64,000 nucleotides of DNA from Nocardia arthritidis (GCF_011801145.1 NZ_CP046172.1:7626001-7690000); one strand, 5' to 3'. Shown: positions 44,724-54,174, counted from the first letter of the stretch. Numbers and translations are program-made. The notes: a model not told the origin generated them from the sequence alone.

Positions 44724-45335
44724 CTACCGGCGCCTGGCAGTGGCCTTGCGGGCCGGAGCCTTCTTGGCGGCGGTCTTCTTGGCGACGGTCTTCTTGGCAG
44801 CCGTCTTCTTGGCGACGGTCTTCTTGGCTACGGCCTTGGTGGTGGTCTTCTTGGCCGGTGCCTTCTTCGCAGTTGTCTTGCGAGCGGCCGCCTTTGCGGG
44901 CGCCTTCTTGGCCGCCTTCTTCGCCGTGGTCTTGGCAGGCGCCTTGGTGGCGGCCTTCTTGGCCGTCGCCTTCTTCGCCGCCTTCTTGGCGGTCTTCTTG
45001 GCCGCCACCGGCGCGTTCGCGCCGCGCTTGACCGCAGGACCGCTGGCGGTGAGCTTCTGCTTCCCCGCGATAACGGCCTTGAATTGCGCACCCGGACGGA
45101 ACGCAGGTACCGAAGTGGGCTTCACCTTGACAGTTTCACCGGTACGCGGGTTGCGAGCCACGCGCGCCGCGCGCTTACGCTGTTCGAACACACCGAATCC
45201 GGTGATCGTGACGCTCTGGCCTTTATGCACCGCGCGCACGATCGTGTCCACAACATGCTCGACTGCCGCTGTAGCCGTGCGCCTGTCTGTACCCAACTTT
45301 TCGGTCAGAACGTCGATCAGTTCCGCCTTGTTCAT
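44724..45335 (-). CDS. hupB: Histone-like nucleoid protein HupB
   Basis: 203-residue HU-family DNA-binding protein. The first 90 residues are a standard HU fold ([41 protein letters not shown]), and the rest is a lysine/alanine-rich tail of AKK/PAKK/TAKK repeats resembling histone H1. Such tails are specific to mycobacteria and relatives and bind DNA broadly, compact the nucleoid and are regulated by acetylation. GGAGG lies 6 bp before ATG 45335. The tail codons are low in complexity and could be prone to slippage. Confidence 0.96.
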   Translation of the reverse strand: MNKAELIDVLTEKLGTDRRTATAAVEHVVDTIVRAVHKGQSVTITGFGVFEQRKRAARVARNPRTGETVKVKPTSVPAFRPGAQFKAVIAGKQKLTASGPAVKRGANAPVAAKKTAKKAAKKATAKKAATKAPAKTTAKKAAKKAPAKAAARKTTAKKAPAKKTTTKAVAKKTVAKKTAAKKTVAKKTAAKKAPARKATARRR

Positions 45336-45490
45336 TGAATCCTCCGCAGACTAATGGCCCGTCGTCGGACCGACTAGGTACCACGGTAAACCCAGTTTGG
45401 GCAAGAGTCTATGTGCCACGCCAAAATTCATGTGGTTTAGCACACGTCCAGCTACCGGCGAAGCCGTCGTACAGCTAACGAAGACGGTGA

Positions 45491-46099
45491 TTACGCTTGC
45501 GAAATACGTGCCGGAAGGGTGGTGGGTTTCCAACTCGGCCTTGCCTTTTCGAACTGCCCGATCACGTCACTCCGGCGCAACGTCAGCCCGATGTCGTCCA
45601 ATCCCTCGAGCAGACGCCACCTGGTGTAGTCGTCAATATCGAACGGCAACACGACGGTTCCGGCCGTCACGGTCCGACTCTCCAGGTCCACAACCAATTC
45701 CAGCCCCGGCTGTTCCTCGAGCAACTTCCACAGCATTTCGACATCGTTCTGTGACATCTGGGCGGCCAGCAGCCCGCCCTTGCCCGCATTGCCGCGGAAG
45801 ATGTCGCCGAAGCGGGACGAGATGACGACCCGAAAGCCGTAGTCGGACAGTGCCCATACGGCATGCTCGCGTGAGGATCCGGTGCCGAAATCCGGACCGG
45901 CGACCAGCACACTGCCCCGGTTGTAGGGCTCGGTGTTCAGAATGAAGTCGGGATCCGTGCGCCACGCCGCGAAGAGGCCGTCGTCGAATCCCGTGCGCGT
46001 CACGCGCTTCAGGTACACCGCCGGGATGATCTGGTCGGTATCGACATTGGACCGGCGCAGCGGCACACCGATCCCCTTGTGCACGGTAAAGGCTTCCAT
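45491..46099 (-). CDS. leuD: 3-isopropylmalate dehydratase small subunit
   Basis: 202-residue LeuD subunit (the swivelling domain) of the aconitase-family isomerase acting in leucine synthesis. Motifs: [14 protein letters not shown] (about 20-33), [17 protein letters not shown] (about 68-84, substrate binding) and a C-terminal [23 protein letters not shown] at 46099 has AGGAG 8 bp upstream. It follows leuC by 67 bp in the same operon. Regulation is likely by LtbR. Confidence 0.96.
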   Translation of the reverse strand: MEAFTVHKGIGVPLRRSNVDTDQIIPAVYLKRVTRTGFDDGLFAAWRTDPDFILNTEPYNRGSVLVAGPDFGTGSSREHAVWALSDYGFRVVISSRFGDIFRGNAGKGGLLAAQMSQNDVEMLWKLLEEQPGLELVVDLESRTVTAGTVVLPFDIDDYTRWRLLEGLDDIGLTLRRSDVIGQFEKARPSWKPTTLPARISQA

Positions 46100-46166
46100 T
46101 TTCGATTCTCCTGTGAGTTGACTGGGTGGCCCGACTCGAACTGGGGGCGGAGGGTTTTCGTCCCGC

Positions 46167-47591
46167 TCAGTCGAGATCAGCGGGCGAAGCGAGCGTTCCG
46201 CGTACCGCCGTCGCCGCGGCCACCAGCGGGGAAACCAGGTGTGTGCGGCCACCTTTGCCCTGCCTGCCCTCGAAGTTGCGGTTCGAGGTCGACGCGCAGC
46301 GCTGACCGGGCGCGAGCTGATCCGGATTCATTCCCAGGCACATCGAACAACCGGCCTGCCGCCATTCGGCGCCCGCCGCGGTGAAAATCTCGCCCAGTCC
46401 TTCTTTTTCCGCCTGCGCGCGCACCCGCATCGAGCCCGGTACGACCAGCATTCGCACACCGTCGGCGACCTTGCGGCCCTTCAAAATCCCGGCCACGGCG
46501 CGCAAATCCTCGATACGCCCGTTGGTGCACGATCCGACGAATACCGTGTCGATGGCCACCTGCCTAAGCGGAGTACCCGGCTCCAAATCCATGTACCGCA
46601 GGGCCTTCTCGGCGGCCTCACGGGTCACCTCGTCGGCGATCTGCGCCGGATCGGGCACCGATTCACCCAGCGGCGCACCCTGTCCCGGATTCGTGCCCCA
46701 GGTGACGAAGGGGGTCAACGTATTCGCGTCGATGCGCACCTCGTGGTCGAACACCGCGCCGTCGTCGGTCTTCAGCGCCTCCCACGCGGCCACCGCGGCA
46801 TCCCACTCGGCCCCCTGCGGCGCATGCGGACGGCCCTTCAGGAATTCGTAGGTGGTCTCGTCCGGCGCGATCATGCCCGCCCGCGCACCCGCCTCGATCG
46901 ACATATTGCAGATCGTCATTCGCGCCTCCATCGACATGGCGCGAATGGCTTCGCCGCGGTATTCCAGCACATAACCCTGGCCGCCGCCGGTCCCGATTCG
47001 CGCGATGACGGCCAGAATCAAATCCTTGCTCGTGACGCCGTCGGGCAGTGCGCCGTCCACCGTGATGGCCATGGTCTTGAACGGCCGCAGCGACAGTGTC
47101 TGAGTGGCGAGCACATGTTCGACCTCACTGGTGCCGATACCCATCGCCAGCGCGCCGAACGCACCGTGCGTCGAGGTGTGGCTGTCACCGCAGACCACCG
47201 TCATACCCGGCTGGGTCAGGCCGAGCTGCGGCCCGACGACGTGCACGATGCCCTGGTCCAGATCGCCCATCGGGTGCAGGCGCACCCCGAATTCGGCGCA
47301 ATTGCGCCGCAGGGTCTCCACCTGGGTCCGGGAAATCGGGTCGGCGATGGGTTTGTCGATATCGACCGTCGGGACGTTGTGGTCCTCGGTGGCGATGGTG
47401 AGATCGGGCCTGCGCACGGGCCTGCCCGCGGCGCGGAGTCCGTCGAAGGCCTGCGGGCTGGTCACCTCGTGCACGAGGTGCAGGTCGATGTAGATCAGGT
47501 CCGGTTCGCGGGCGGAGCCCTCCCCCTCGCCGCGGGCAACGACGTGTTGCTCCCACACCTTCTCGGCCAAAGTACGCGGGCGTTCGGCCAT
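46167..47591 (-). CDS. leuC: 3-isopropylmalate dehydratase large subunit
   Basis: 474-residue 4Fe-4S aconitase-family subunit converting 2-isopropylmalate to 3-isopropylmalate with LeuD. Cluster ligands are visible as [13 protein letters not shown] (about 355) and [11 protein letters not shown] (about 415). Family motifs [20 protein letters not shown] (about 141-160) and NRNFEGRQG confirm it. ATG at 47591 is used rather than an upstream in-frame ATG because the N-terminal helix ([18 protein letters not shown]) starts there. It is divergent from ltbR by 158 bp. Confidence 0.97.
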   Translation of the reverse strand: MAERPRTLAEKVWEQHVVARGEGEGSAREPDLIYIDLHLVHEVTSPQAFDGLRAAGRPVRRPDLTIATEDHNVPTVDIDKPIADPISRTQVETLRRNCAEFGVRLHPMGDLDQGIVHVVGPQLGLTQPGMTVVCGDSHTSTHGAFGALAMGIGTSEVEHVLATQTLSLRPFKTMAITVDGALPDGVTSKDLILAVIARIGTGGGQGYVLEYRGEAIRAMSMEARMTICNMSIEAGARAGMIAPDETTYEFLKGRPHAPQGAEWDAAVAAWEALKTDDGAVFDHEVRIDANTLTPFVTWGTNPGQGAPLGESVPDPAQIADEVTREAAEKALRYMDLEPGTPLRQVAIDTVFVGSCTNGRIEDLRAVAGILKGRKVADGVRMLVVPGSMRVRAQAEKEGLGEIFTAAGAEWRQAGCSMCLGMNPDQLAPGQRCASTSNRNFEGRQGKGGRTHLVSPLVAAATAVRGTLASPADLD

Positions 47592-47710
47592 TCTTCGATC
47601 ACCTTTCGGAACGCGCAGCCTGGTCCGCATCGTGGGCTGATGACACGGCAATCGGCTGCATCGAATTCGGATATCGCGGGCGTAGCGGGCTGTCGAGACA
47701 TGATCTGTTC

Positions 47711-47743
47711 GATGTGCAATCTCAACATCCGAGACGCTAATAT
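47711..47743. promoter_or_regulatory. ltbR/leuCD control region with palindrome and -10 box
   Basis: GATGT...ACATC palindrome (47711-47729, arms of 5 with a 9-bp spacer) lies between leuC and ltbR. TAATAT at 47738-47743 ends 6 nt before the ltbR ATG. There is no ribosome site, so ltbR is probably read as a leaderless message. The palindrome is a candidate LtbR or other operator. Confidence 0.55.
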
Positions 47744-47749
47744 CGTTGT

Positions 47750-48451
47750 ATGAGACAGCATAGCGGTATCGGCGTCCTCGACAAAGCGGTGGCGGTGCTC
47801 CATGCCGTCGCCGAGCATCCCTGCGGTCTCAACGAGCTCTGCACCCGCACCGGCCTGCCTCGGGCGACCGCGCACCGCCTCGCGGTGGGGCTGGAGGTGC
47901 ATCGACTGCTGGCCCGCGACAACAACGGCCTGTGGCGGCCGGGCCCCGCTCTGGCCGAGCTGGCCACCAGCGCCGCGGATCCGCTGCTGGACGCGGCCGG
48001 ATCGATCCTGCCCAGGCTGCGCGAGATCACCGGCGAGAGCGTGCAGCTCTACGTCCGCGACGGGAATGCCAGGGTCTGCGTCGCGGCGATGGAACCGCCG
48101 GTCGGCCTGCGCGACACCGTTCCGGTCGGGGCGCGGTTGCCGCTCACCGCGGGCTCGGCGGCCAAGGTGCTGCTCGCCTGGTCCGATCCGGAATTGCAGC
48201 GCGCCATCCTGGCCGACGCGGTCTTCGGCGAGCGGCAGCTGGCCGAGGTGCGCAGGCGCGGCTGGGCGCAGAGCGCGGCCGAGCGCGCGGCCGGCGTCGC
48301 CAGCGTGTCCGCCCCGGTGCGGGATGCGGCGGGCAATGTGATCGCGGCCGTTTCGGTATCCGGCCCGATCGACCGGATGGGCCGCAGGCCGGGCGCCCGC
48401 TGGGCCGCCGATCTGGTCGCCGCGGCCGATGCCTTGCACAAGCGTTTGTAA
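47750..48451 (+). CDS. ltbR: IclR-family regulator LtbR (leucine/tryptophan biosynthesis)
   Basis: 233-residue IclR-type protein. The N-terminal winged helix-turn-helix is at about 8-60 ([36 protein letters not shown]). The effector-binding GAF-like domain (about 75-225) includes [20 protein letters not shown] and [19 protein letters not shown]. In Corynebacterium LtbR represses leuB, leuCD and trp genes; a divergent position to leuCD is the same here and in mycobacteria. ATG 47750 sits 6 nt after TAATAT, consistent with a leaderless mRNA. Confidence 0.9.
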   Translation: MRQHSGIGVLDKAVAVLHAVAEHPCGLNELCTRTGLPRATAHRLAVGLEVHRLLARDNNGLWRPGPALAELATSAADPLLDAAGSILPRLREITGESVQLYVRDGNARVCVAAMEPPVGLRDTVPVGARLPLTAGSAAKVLLAWSDPELQRAILADAVFGERQLAEVRRRGWAQSAAERAAGVASVSAPVRDAAGNVIAAVSVSGPIDRMGRRPGARWAADLVAAADALHKRL

Positions 48452-48485
48452 GGCAGTCTCAATTCGGAATCGCTAGTGTTTGCGC

Positions 48486-48986
48486 ATGGGAGTCAACCAG
48501 CGGGCGCAGATCGTCATGTCCGACAGCGAGATCACCGAATTCCTGCAGCGCAGCCGCATCGCCACCATGGCGACGCTCGGGCGCGACGGCAGGCCGCATC
48601 TGACCGCGATGTGGTACGGCCTCATCGATGGCGAGATCTGGTTCGAGACCAAGGCCAAATCGCAAAAGGCCGTCAACCTGCGCCGCGATCCGCGGATCAC
48701 CTGCATGGTCGAGGCCGGCCAGACCTACGACCAGCTGCGCGGCGTCGCCATCGAGGGCCGCGCCGAGATCCATGACGATCCGGACCGCCTGTTCGCCGTC
48801 GGGGTGAGCGTCTGGGAGCGCTACACCGGCCCCTACAGCGAGGAGGTGCGGCCGATGGTGGAGGCGATGCTGAACAAGCGGGTGGCCATCCGGGTGGTGC
48901 CGGAGCGGCTGCGCAGCTGGGACCACCGCAAACTCGGGCTGCCCGCGCTCCCGCTCGGCGGCACCACCGCAACCCCTATCGACTGA
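48486..48986 (+). CDS. PPOX/FMN-split-barrel family protein
   Basis: 166-residue pyridoxamine-5'-phosphate-oxidase-like fold protein (flavin or F420-binding split barrel). Visible: ITEFLQRSRIATMATLGRDG RPHLTAMWY (about 17-45; written as two parts) and KAVNLRRDPRITCMVEAGQT. Mycobacterial proteins of this fold use F420H2 or heme, but the cofactor is not determined here. ATG 48486 follows a TAGTGT box (48474-48479) by 6 nt and has no ribosome site, so it is probably leaderless. It stands between ltbR and the DUF5302 gene. Confidence 0.85.
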   Translation: MGVNQRAQIVMSDSEITEFLQRSRIATMATLGRDGRPHLTAMWYGLIDGEIWFETKAKSQKAVNLRRDPRITCMVEAGQTYDQLRGVAIEGRAEIHDDPDRLFAVGVSVWERYTGPYSEEVRPMVEAMLNKRVAIRVVPERLRSWDHRKLGLPALPLGGTTATPID

Positions 48987-49112
48987 CCCGCGCGGTAAAG
49001 CACCTGACAACGCGGCATCCGCCAGCTACCGTCAGGCACGTTCGACACCAATGGCCGGGCGTCGCCGCCCAACCCGGGGGCGCCGCGCGCGGCCCGACTA
49101 CGAGGAGCAGGC

Positions 49113-49313
49113 ATGGCGCAATCGGGCAGTTCCAACGGCTCTGGCAGTACCAACGACGGCGCCGACGAGGTCAAACGCAAGTTCCGCGAGGCGCTGGAGC
49201 GCAAGAACCAGCAGCACGCCAGGTCGGCCGACCACCTCGACGGCCGCTCCAAGGCCAACTCCACCCACGGCAGCGCCACCCACAAGCGCGAATTCCGGCG
49301 CAAGAGCGGCTAA
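49113..49313 (+). CDS. DUF5302 small charged protein
   Basis: 66-residue, very polar protein without hydrophobic segments. It matches the actinobacterial DUF5302 pattern with DEVKRKFREALERKNQQHAR in the middle (helical, basic) and a basic tail KREFRRKSG. Function unknown. ATG 49113 is preceded by AGGAG 8 bp upstream. It ends before a hairpin terminator (49334-49365). Confidence 0.82.
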   Translation: MAQSGSSNGSGSTNDGADEVKRKFREALERKNQQHARSADHLDGRSKANSTHGSATHKREFRRKSG

Positions 49314-49333
49314 CCCACCCCGCGAAAACAAAA

Positions 49334-49365
49334 AGACCCTCCAGTCCCCGCGGACCGGAGGGTCT
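49334..49365 (+). terminator. Terminator after DUF5302
   Basis: 14-bp stem AGACCCTCCAGTCC (49334-49347) / GGACCGGAGGGTCT (49352-49365) with one mismatch and a CCGC loop, beginning 21 bp after the stop. An A-rich run lies just before the stem. Confidence 0.8.
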
Positions 49366-49600
49366 ACTCATATCCCCCACCTGCGCTTTACACCACAAAA
49401 TCAACAACCCACCCACCAAGAACACACCCCAAACAGCCCACATCACAAACCCACCAGCGAACTTCCACCGCCGACCCCCCGAAGCCCCAAACCCCCGAAA
49501 CCCGAACCCGCACATTAACCCAACGACAACATGAAGCCCCACACATAACCGAGCCCCAAACAGAAACCCACCAACAAAACGCAACCCCCAACAAATAGGG
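49366..49600. other. Strongly strand-biased A/C-rich stretch, G-quadruplex motif on minus strand
   Basis: About 210 bp in which the plus strand is nearly all A and C (T and G are rare). On the minus strand the C-runs at 49475-49480, 49485-49488, 49492-49496 and 49501-49503 become G-runs of 6, 4, 5 and 3 with 3-4-base loops, a canonical G-quadruplex pattern. No gene is supported: open frames here are all low complexity. Confidence 0.7.
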
Positions 49601-49605
49601 GGCCA

Positions 49606-49678
49606 GGGGGCAAAGCCCCCGGTAGGGGGTCCGGGGGGCGAAGCCCCGCCGGGCGGGGTGTGGGGGTTGCACCCCCAC
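49606..49678. repeat. Cluster of three GC-rich hairpins (REP-like)
   Basis: Perfect small stems occur at 49606-49620 (GGGGGC/GCCCCC around AAA), 49635-49647 (GGGGC/GCCCC around GAA) and 49660-49678 (GTGGGGGT/ACCCCCAC around TGC). They lie just before the 3' end of tRNA-Glu. Such GGGGC-AAA-GCCCC blocks are repeated in many Nocardia and Streptomyces genomes, but whether they recur in this genome cannot be told from this window. Confidence 0.7.
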
Positions 49679-49737
49679 AAAGTGCGCGGAAATGAGCAAT
49701 GGCGAGTGCTCTCCACGAGCACTCGCCACCGCGAATG

Positions 49738-49810
49738 TAGCCCCGACGGGATTCGAACCCGCGCTACCGCCTTGAGAGGGCGGCGTCCTAGGCCGCTAGA
49801 CGACGGGGCC
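49738..49810 (-). tRNA. tRNA-Glu (CTC)
   Basis: 73-nt cloverleaf on the minus strand: acceptor GGCCCCG / CGGGGCT (first pair G-U), D-loop TCTAGCGGCCTAGGAC, anticodon arm CGCCCTCTCAAGGCG with anticodon CTC, and T arm GCGGGTTCGAATCCCGT (T-psi-C loop). The CCA end is not encoded. It is followed downstream by the REP-like hairpins. Confidence 0.97.
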
Positions 49811-49982
49811 AGGACTGATCTCTCACTTCCGTGAGTGACCGCTCTGTCGATCTCGGAGCGGGATCCTTCGCTCTCTCGATCAGTGGAAGCTCGGCTAGCT
49901 TAACCGGCCGAAGCTCGGCGACCAAATCGCCGATTGCTGAACTGATTTCGGCCGCGAACCGAAGCTAGAACAACAATCTCCG

Positions 49983-50054
49983 CTGGGGTACCAGGACTCG
50001 AACCTAGAATGGCTGAACCAGAATCAGCTGTGTTGCCAATTACACCATACCCCA
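49983..50054 (-). tRNA. tRNA-Gln (CTG)
   Basis: 72-nt cloverleaf on the minus strand: acceptor TGGGGTA / TACCCCA, anticodon arm GCTGATTCTGGTTCAGC with anticodon CTG, T arm CTAGGTTCGAGTCCTGG. It is placed 172 bp before tRNA-Glu and 120 bp after gltX, all on the minus strand. Confidence 0.97.
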
Positions 50055-50174
50055 TTGACCAGGGATTCCGACCTCGCGTCTGGTTGACTCGAGACCGTGT
50101 TCCGGGCCGAGAAGAAGATTACCCTACGGCTACCGGTTAACCACAAATCGCCTGGTCAAGGCCATATTTGAGCT

Positions 50175-51647
50175 TCAGCCCGCCGCCTGCCAGCCCTGCG
50201 CGGCGCGCAGCCGGGCGAGGGCGGTCTCGCGTCCGAGCAACTCCATCGACTCGTACAGCGGCGGGCTGATGTGCGATCCGGTTACCGCGACGCGCACGGG
50301 CGCGAAGGCCTTGCGCGGTTTGAGGCCCAGTTCGTCGATGAGCGCGGTTTTGAGCGCTTCCTCGATTGCGGCTGTCGTCCACTGCGGCAACGGCTCCAGC
50401 GCGGTAATAGCGGCCCGCAATACCGGTTCGGCTTCGGATCCCAGATTCTTCGCACCCGCCGCCGGATCAATTGCGAACTCGTCCGCGGGCGCAAACAGGA
50501 ATCGCAGCAGATCCCATGCGTCGGCCAGTACCACGATCCTGGTCTGCACCAGTTCCGCGGCCGCGGCGAACATCTTGTCGTCGATTTCCGCGCCGATGTG
50601 TCCGTGTTCGGTGAGGTACTCACGCAAGCGGTGCGCGAAATCACCCGGCTCCAGCAACCGGATGTGCTCGGCGTTGAGCGCATCCGCCTTCTTCTGATCG
50701 AATCGCGCCGGATTCGAATTCACTTTCGAAATGTCGAATGCCTCGACCATCTCGGCCATGGAGAACACATCGTGATCGTCCGAGATGCCCCAACCCAGCA
50801 GCGCGAGGTAATTCAGCAAACCTTCGGGAATGAATCCACGATCGCGATGTGCGAACAGATTCGACTCGGGATCGCGTTTGGACAACTTCTTGTTGCCCTG
50901 ACCCATCACGAACGGAAGATGTCCGAACTCGGGGGTGAACTCGGCAACGCCGATCCGGCGCAACGCGGCATACAGCGCGATTTGTCGCGGAGTCGACGAG
51001 AGCAGATCTTCACCGCGCAATACGTGGGTGATCTTCATCATCGCGTCGTCGACCGGGTTGACCAGCGTGTACAGCGGATCACCCGTCCCGCGGGTGAGTG
51101 CGAAGTCGGGCACACTGCCCGCCTTGAAAGTCGTTTCGCCGCGCACCAAGTCGTGCCAGATGAGATCTTCGTCGGGCATCCGGAGCCGAATCACCGCGGG
51201 GCGACCGGCATCTCGGTACGCCTGGATCTGCTCGGGCGTGAGATTTCGGTCATAGTTGTCGTAACCCAGCTTCGGGTCGCGTCCGGCTTCGCGGTGACGT
51301 TGCTCGACTTCCTCTGGCGTGGAGAAGGATTCGTACGCTTCGCCCGCCTCGAGCAGCCTGCGCACGACGTCCCGGTGGATATCGCGCCGCTCCGACTGCC
51401 GGTACGGCCCGTACGGCCCGCCGACCTCGGGACCCTCGTCCCAGGTGAGCCCGAGCCAGCGTAGAGCGTCGAGGATCGCGTGGTAGGACTCCTCGGAATC
51501 GCGTGCGGCATCGGTGTCTTCGATGCGGAAGACGAACGTGCCGCCGTTGTGGCGGGCGTACGCCCAGTTGAACAGCGCCGTCCGGATCAGGCCGACATGC
51601 GGGGTCCCGGTCGGCGACGGGCAGAATCGGACCCGTACTTGTGTCAT
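50175..51647 (-). CDS. gltX: Glutamyl-tRNA synthetase
   Basis: 490-residue class I aminoacyl-tRNA synthetase. HIGH-type motif [19 protein letters not shown] (about 17-35), catalytic core with [22 protein letters not shown]-type loop [11 protein letters not shown] (about 254-264) and a C-terminal anticodon-binding domain. Actinobacteria lack GlnRS, so this enzyme is expected to charge both tRNA-Glu and tRNA-Gln, the latter then corrected by GatCAB. Both tRNAs lie directly downstream on the same strand. ATG at 51647, 45 bp from the FAH gene. Confidence 0.97.
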   Translation of the reverse strand: MTQVRVRFCPSPTGTPHVGLIRTALFNWAYARHNGGTFVFRIEDTDAARDSEESYHAILDALRWLGLTWDEGPEVGGPYGPYRQSERRDIHRDVVRRLLEAGEAYESFSTPEEVEQRHREAGRDPKLGYDNYDRNLTPEQIQAYRDAGRPAVIRLRMPDEDLIWHDLVRGETTFKAGSVPDFALTRGTGDPLYTLVNPVDDAMMKITHVLRGEDLLSSTPRQIALYAALRRIGVAEFTPEFGHLPFVMGQGNKKLSKRDPESNLFAHRDRGFIPEGLLNYLALLGWGISDDHDVFSMAEMVEAFDISKVNSNPARFDQKKADALNAEHIRLLEPGDFAHRLREYLTEHGHIGAEIDDKMFAAAAELVQTRIVVLADAWDLLRFLFAPADEFAIDPAAGAKNLGSEAEPVLRAAITALEPLPQWTTAAIEEALKTALIDELGLKPRKAFAPVRVAVTGSHISPPLYESMELLGRETALARLRAAQGWQAAG

Positions 51648-51692
51648 GGCTCTCTTTCGATCTGGCCTCTTCGAGCGACCTGTGAGCGGTCG

Positions 51693-52469
51693 CTAACGAT
51701 GTTTGGCGGCAACAGGATTGGTGAGGGTGCCGATGCCCTCGACGGTCACCGTCACGCGCTGCCCGTCCTTCATCGGACCGACGCCCTCGGGGGTTCCGGT
51801 GAGGATCACATCACCGGGCAGCAGCGTCATCACCGTGGTGACCCACTCGATGAGCTTCGGAATGTCGTGCAGCAGAAGCGAAGTGCGGCTGCGCTGGCGC
51901 ACGTCGCCGTCCAGTTCGGTGACGATCTCCAGATCCGATGGATCCAAGGCTGTTTCGATCCAGGGGCCGAGCGGGCAGAAGGTGTCGTACCCCTTGCCCC
52001 TGGTCCACTGGCCGTCGTGGCGCTGCTGGTCGCGCGCGGTGACGTCGTTGGCGACGGTGTATCCGAGCACGACGTCGAGCGCGCGGGCGGCGGGCACATC
52101 CTTGCACGGCCTGCCGATGACGATGGCCAGTTCGCCCTCGTAATCGACCTGAGATGAGCTGGGCGGCAGGATGATCGGCGCGTTGGGGCCGATGATCGAC
52201 GTGCTCGGTTTGAGGAAGATCACCGGATCTTCCGGTGCGGGCCCGCCCATCTCGGCCGCGTGCGCGGCGTAGTTCTTGCCGACGCAGACCACCTTGCTCG
52301 CCAGAATCGGGGCGAGCAGGCGAACGTCGGCCAGCGGCCAACTCCGCCCGGTGAATGTCGGCGTACCGAACGGATGTTCCGCGATCTCTTTGGCGATGCT
52401 GTCGCTTCCCTCCCCTTCGATGCTGACGAACGCGACCCCATCGGGACTGGCAACTCGACCTAGACGCAT
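51693..52469 (-). CDS. Fumarylacetoacetate hydrolase (FAH) family protein
   Basis: 258-residue FAH-fold enzyme: SKVVCVGKNYAAHAAEMGGP (about 59-78), FLKPSTSIIGP, VDYEGELAIVIGR (about 108-120, metal-binding Glu), NDVTARDQQ and QWTRGKGYDTFCPLGPW (about 150-166). It probably cleaves or hydrates 1,3-dioxo acids such as those from aromatic catabolism. The start ATG at 52469 is preceded by TAGACT 7 nt upstream, so the mRNA is probably leaderless. The M. tuberculosis counterpart is Rv2993c, next to gltX, as here. Confidence 0.9.
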   Translation of the reverse strand: MRLGRVASPDGVAFVSIEGEGSDSIAKEIAEHPFGTPTFTGRSWPLADVRLLAPILASKVVCVGKNYAAHAAEMGGPAPEDPVIFLKPSTSIIGPNAPIILPPSSSQVDYEGELAIVIGRPCKDVPAARALDVVLGYTVANDVTARDQQRHDGQWTRGKGYDTFCPLGPWIETALDPSDLEIVTELDGDVRQRSRTSLLLHDIPKLIEWVTTVMTLLPGDVILTGTPEGVGPMKDGQRVTVTVEGIGTLTNPVAAKHR

Positions 52470-52651
52470 GGCTGGCAGTCTATCGACCTGCTCGAACGCG
52501 TCCGACCACGCGGTACGCGGGAGCTCGTCCCAGGTGTTGAGAACAACGCGGGCAGCGCGGTCGCGACTTGTCGGCCGGGTGTACGGTGAACCTCGTTGTT
52601 CATTCAGTGGGACACGATTCCCAAATAATGAGATATACCGAGGTGATGCCG

Positions 52652-53836
52652 ATGGCTGCCGTGACTCAGCTTCCCGAGGTCCGGCGGTGGGCGATGCTCG
52701 GCCTCGGCGTCTTCGCCCAGGCGAGCAGCGCGATATTCGTACACGGCCTCCCGTTCCTGCTGCCCGCGCTGACCGACCGCGGCATGACCCTCGCCACCGC
52801 GGGCCTGCTGGTGGCCATGCCGACAGTCGGGCTGGTCTGCACGCTGATCGCATGGGGTTACATCGTCGACCGGATCGGTGAGCGCCGCGTGTTGATCGGC
52901 GGGCCGCTGCTGATGTGCGTCGCGGGAGCGGCAGCGGCCGCGACGCACACCGATATCGCCTTGGGCGCACTGCTGTTCGTCGCCGGGGTCGGTGCGGGAA
53001 GCACCAACGGGGCCAGCGGTCGGGTGATCGTCGGCTGGTTCCCGCCCCGACAACGCGGGCTGGCCATGGGAATTCGGCAGTCCGCTCAGCCCGCCGGTGT
53101 CGCCGTCGGCGCGCTGACGATCCCGTACGTCGCCTCCAATCACGGTGTCGCCGCGGCGATTCTGGTACCGGCGGTAATGGCGGGCGCGGCCGCGCTCGGC
53201 TGTCTGATCGGCATCGTCGATCCCCCGCGACCCGCGGGTACAGCGGATAAAGACTTGCGCGCCAACCCCTATCGCGGCGATTCGACGCTGTGGCGCATAC
53301 ACGCCGTTTCGGTACTGCTGGTCGTACCGCAGGGAACGGTGTGGACCTTCGCGCTGCTGTGGCTGCACCGCGACATCGGCTGGTCGCTGCCCGCCGCAGG
53401 CCTATTGGTCACCGGCACCCAAATCCTCGGCGCCCTGGGCAGAATCGGCGCCGGAGCGTGGTCGGACCGGGTCGGCAGTCGGCTGGGCCCGCTGCGCACA
53501 GTGGCGATCGCGGCCGTGATCTCCATGGCCGCACTGGGTTTCACCGCATGGACGCACTGGTGGTTCGCGGCCGTGCCGCTGCTCGTCGCGGCCTCGGTCA
53601 TCACCGTTTCGGATAACGGGCTGGCCTTCACCGCGGTCGCCGAAATCGCCGGACCCTACTGGAGCGGACGAGGATTGGGCATTCAGAACACTGGACAAAA
53701 TCTTGCGGTCGCAGCGGTGCCTCCGCTGTTCGGCGCTCTCATAACTGCGAGTGGCTTTCCGGCTGCCTATCTGATGGCCGCCGCGCTGGCGGCGGTGGCG
53801 GTTCCGCTGGTACCGGCCGACAGGCGTACCGAATAG
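52652..53836 (+). CDS. MFS transporter
   Basis: 394-residue major-facilitator protein with 12 predicted helices. The conserved loop between TM2 and TM3 is DRIGERRVLIGG, and there is a mirrored WSDRVGSRLGPLRT loop between TM8 and TM9. ATG at 52652 is chosen because GAGG lies about 8 bp upstream and the first helix (MAAVTQLPEVRRW then AMLGLGVFAQ) follows. Its position matches Rv2994 of M. tuberculosis between the FAH gene and leuB. Substrate unknown. It ends at a hairpin (53942-53975). Confidence 0.88.
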   Translation: MAAVTQLPEVRRWAMLGLGVFAQASSAIFVHGLPFLLPALTDRGMTLATAGLLVAMPTVGLVCTLIAWGYIVDRIGERRVLIGGPLLMCVAGAAAAATHTDIALGALLFVAGVGAGSTNGASGRVIVGWFPPRQRGLAMGIRQSAQPAGVAVGALTIPYVASNHGVAAAILVPAVMAGAAALGCLIGIVDPPRPAGTADKDLRANPYRGDSTLWRIHAVSVLLVVPQGTVWTFALLWLHRDIGWSLPAAGLLVTGTQILGALGRIGAGAWSDRVGSRLGPLRTVAIAAVISMAALGFTAWTHWWFAAVPLLVAASVITVSDNGLAFTAVAEIAGPYWSGRGLGIQNTGQNLAVAAVPPLFGALITASGFPAAYLMAAALAAVAVPLVPADRRTE

Positions 53837-53941
53837 TGGTGCATACCTTATATATTCGGCCACCTCGTCGACGTCGCCCGCACCACCCGAACCAGCCGGG
53901 TTTCGGTCACGGTGACGAATAGGGGTGCCCTACTTACGATT

Positions 53942-53975
53942 TCGTGCCCGTCTCGAATGTCCGAGGCGGGCACGA
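53942..53975 (+). terminator. Hairpin after the MFS gene
   Basis: 14-bp stem TCGTGCCCGTCTCG (53942-53955) / CGAGGCGGGCACGA (53962-53975) with one G-T pair and a 6-nt loop, 105 bp after the stop. Confidence 0.7.
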
Positions 53976-54022
53976 GGTCCGATCGTGGGATGATCCCACT
54001 CACCATTACCCGCTCATCCTTC

Positions 54023-54128
54023 TCTGAAACCTCTTGGTCCCAACAACTTCCGGCGATCTTGACGCGGCGGGCGCTCCTATCCCCACCATGACAGGCGTCT
54101 GAAACCCGTCGTTCCCAACAACTTCCGG
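54023..54128. repeat. Two 31-bp imperfect direct repeats, 75 bp apart
   Basis: Copies at 54023-54053 and 54098-54128 share TCTGAAACC at the start and TCCCAACAACTTCCGG at the end (25 of 25 bases) with a variable 6-bp middle. They lie in the 402-bp gap between MFS and TetR genes, which otherwise holds no gene. They may be small-RNA or transposon remnants or regulator sites. Confidence 0.75.
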
Positions 54129-54174
54129 ATCCACTCAGCCGGGGAACGTTTCACTTCGGTCGCGGTATCCCAAT

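Noticed and set aside
49171..49722. A Gly/Trp/Val-rich minus-strand frame in the A/C-rich stretch
   Set aside because: It is explained by the strand-biased base composition (G/T-rich minus strand); it runs through terminator and DUF5302 sequences.
49738..50054. tRNA genes considered as integration sites of an island
   Set aside because: No duplicated tRNA 3' end and no integrase were seen in the window; the flanking genes are core.
54023..54128. 31-bp repeats considered as phage attachment sites
   Set aside because: Only 75 bp apart, with no integrase and no tRNA or other typical target.
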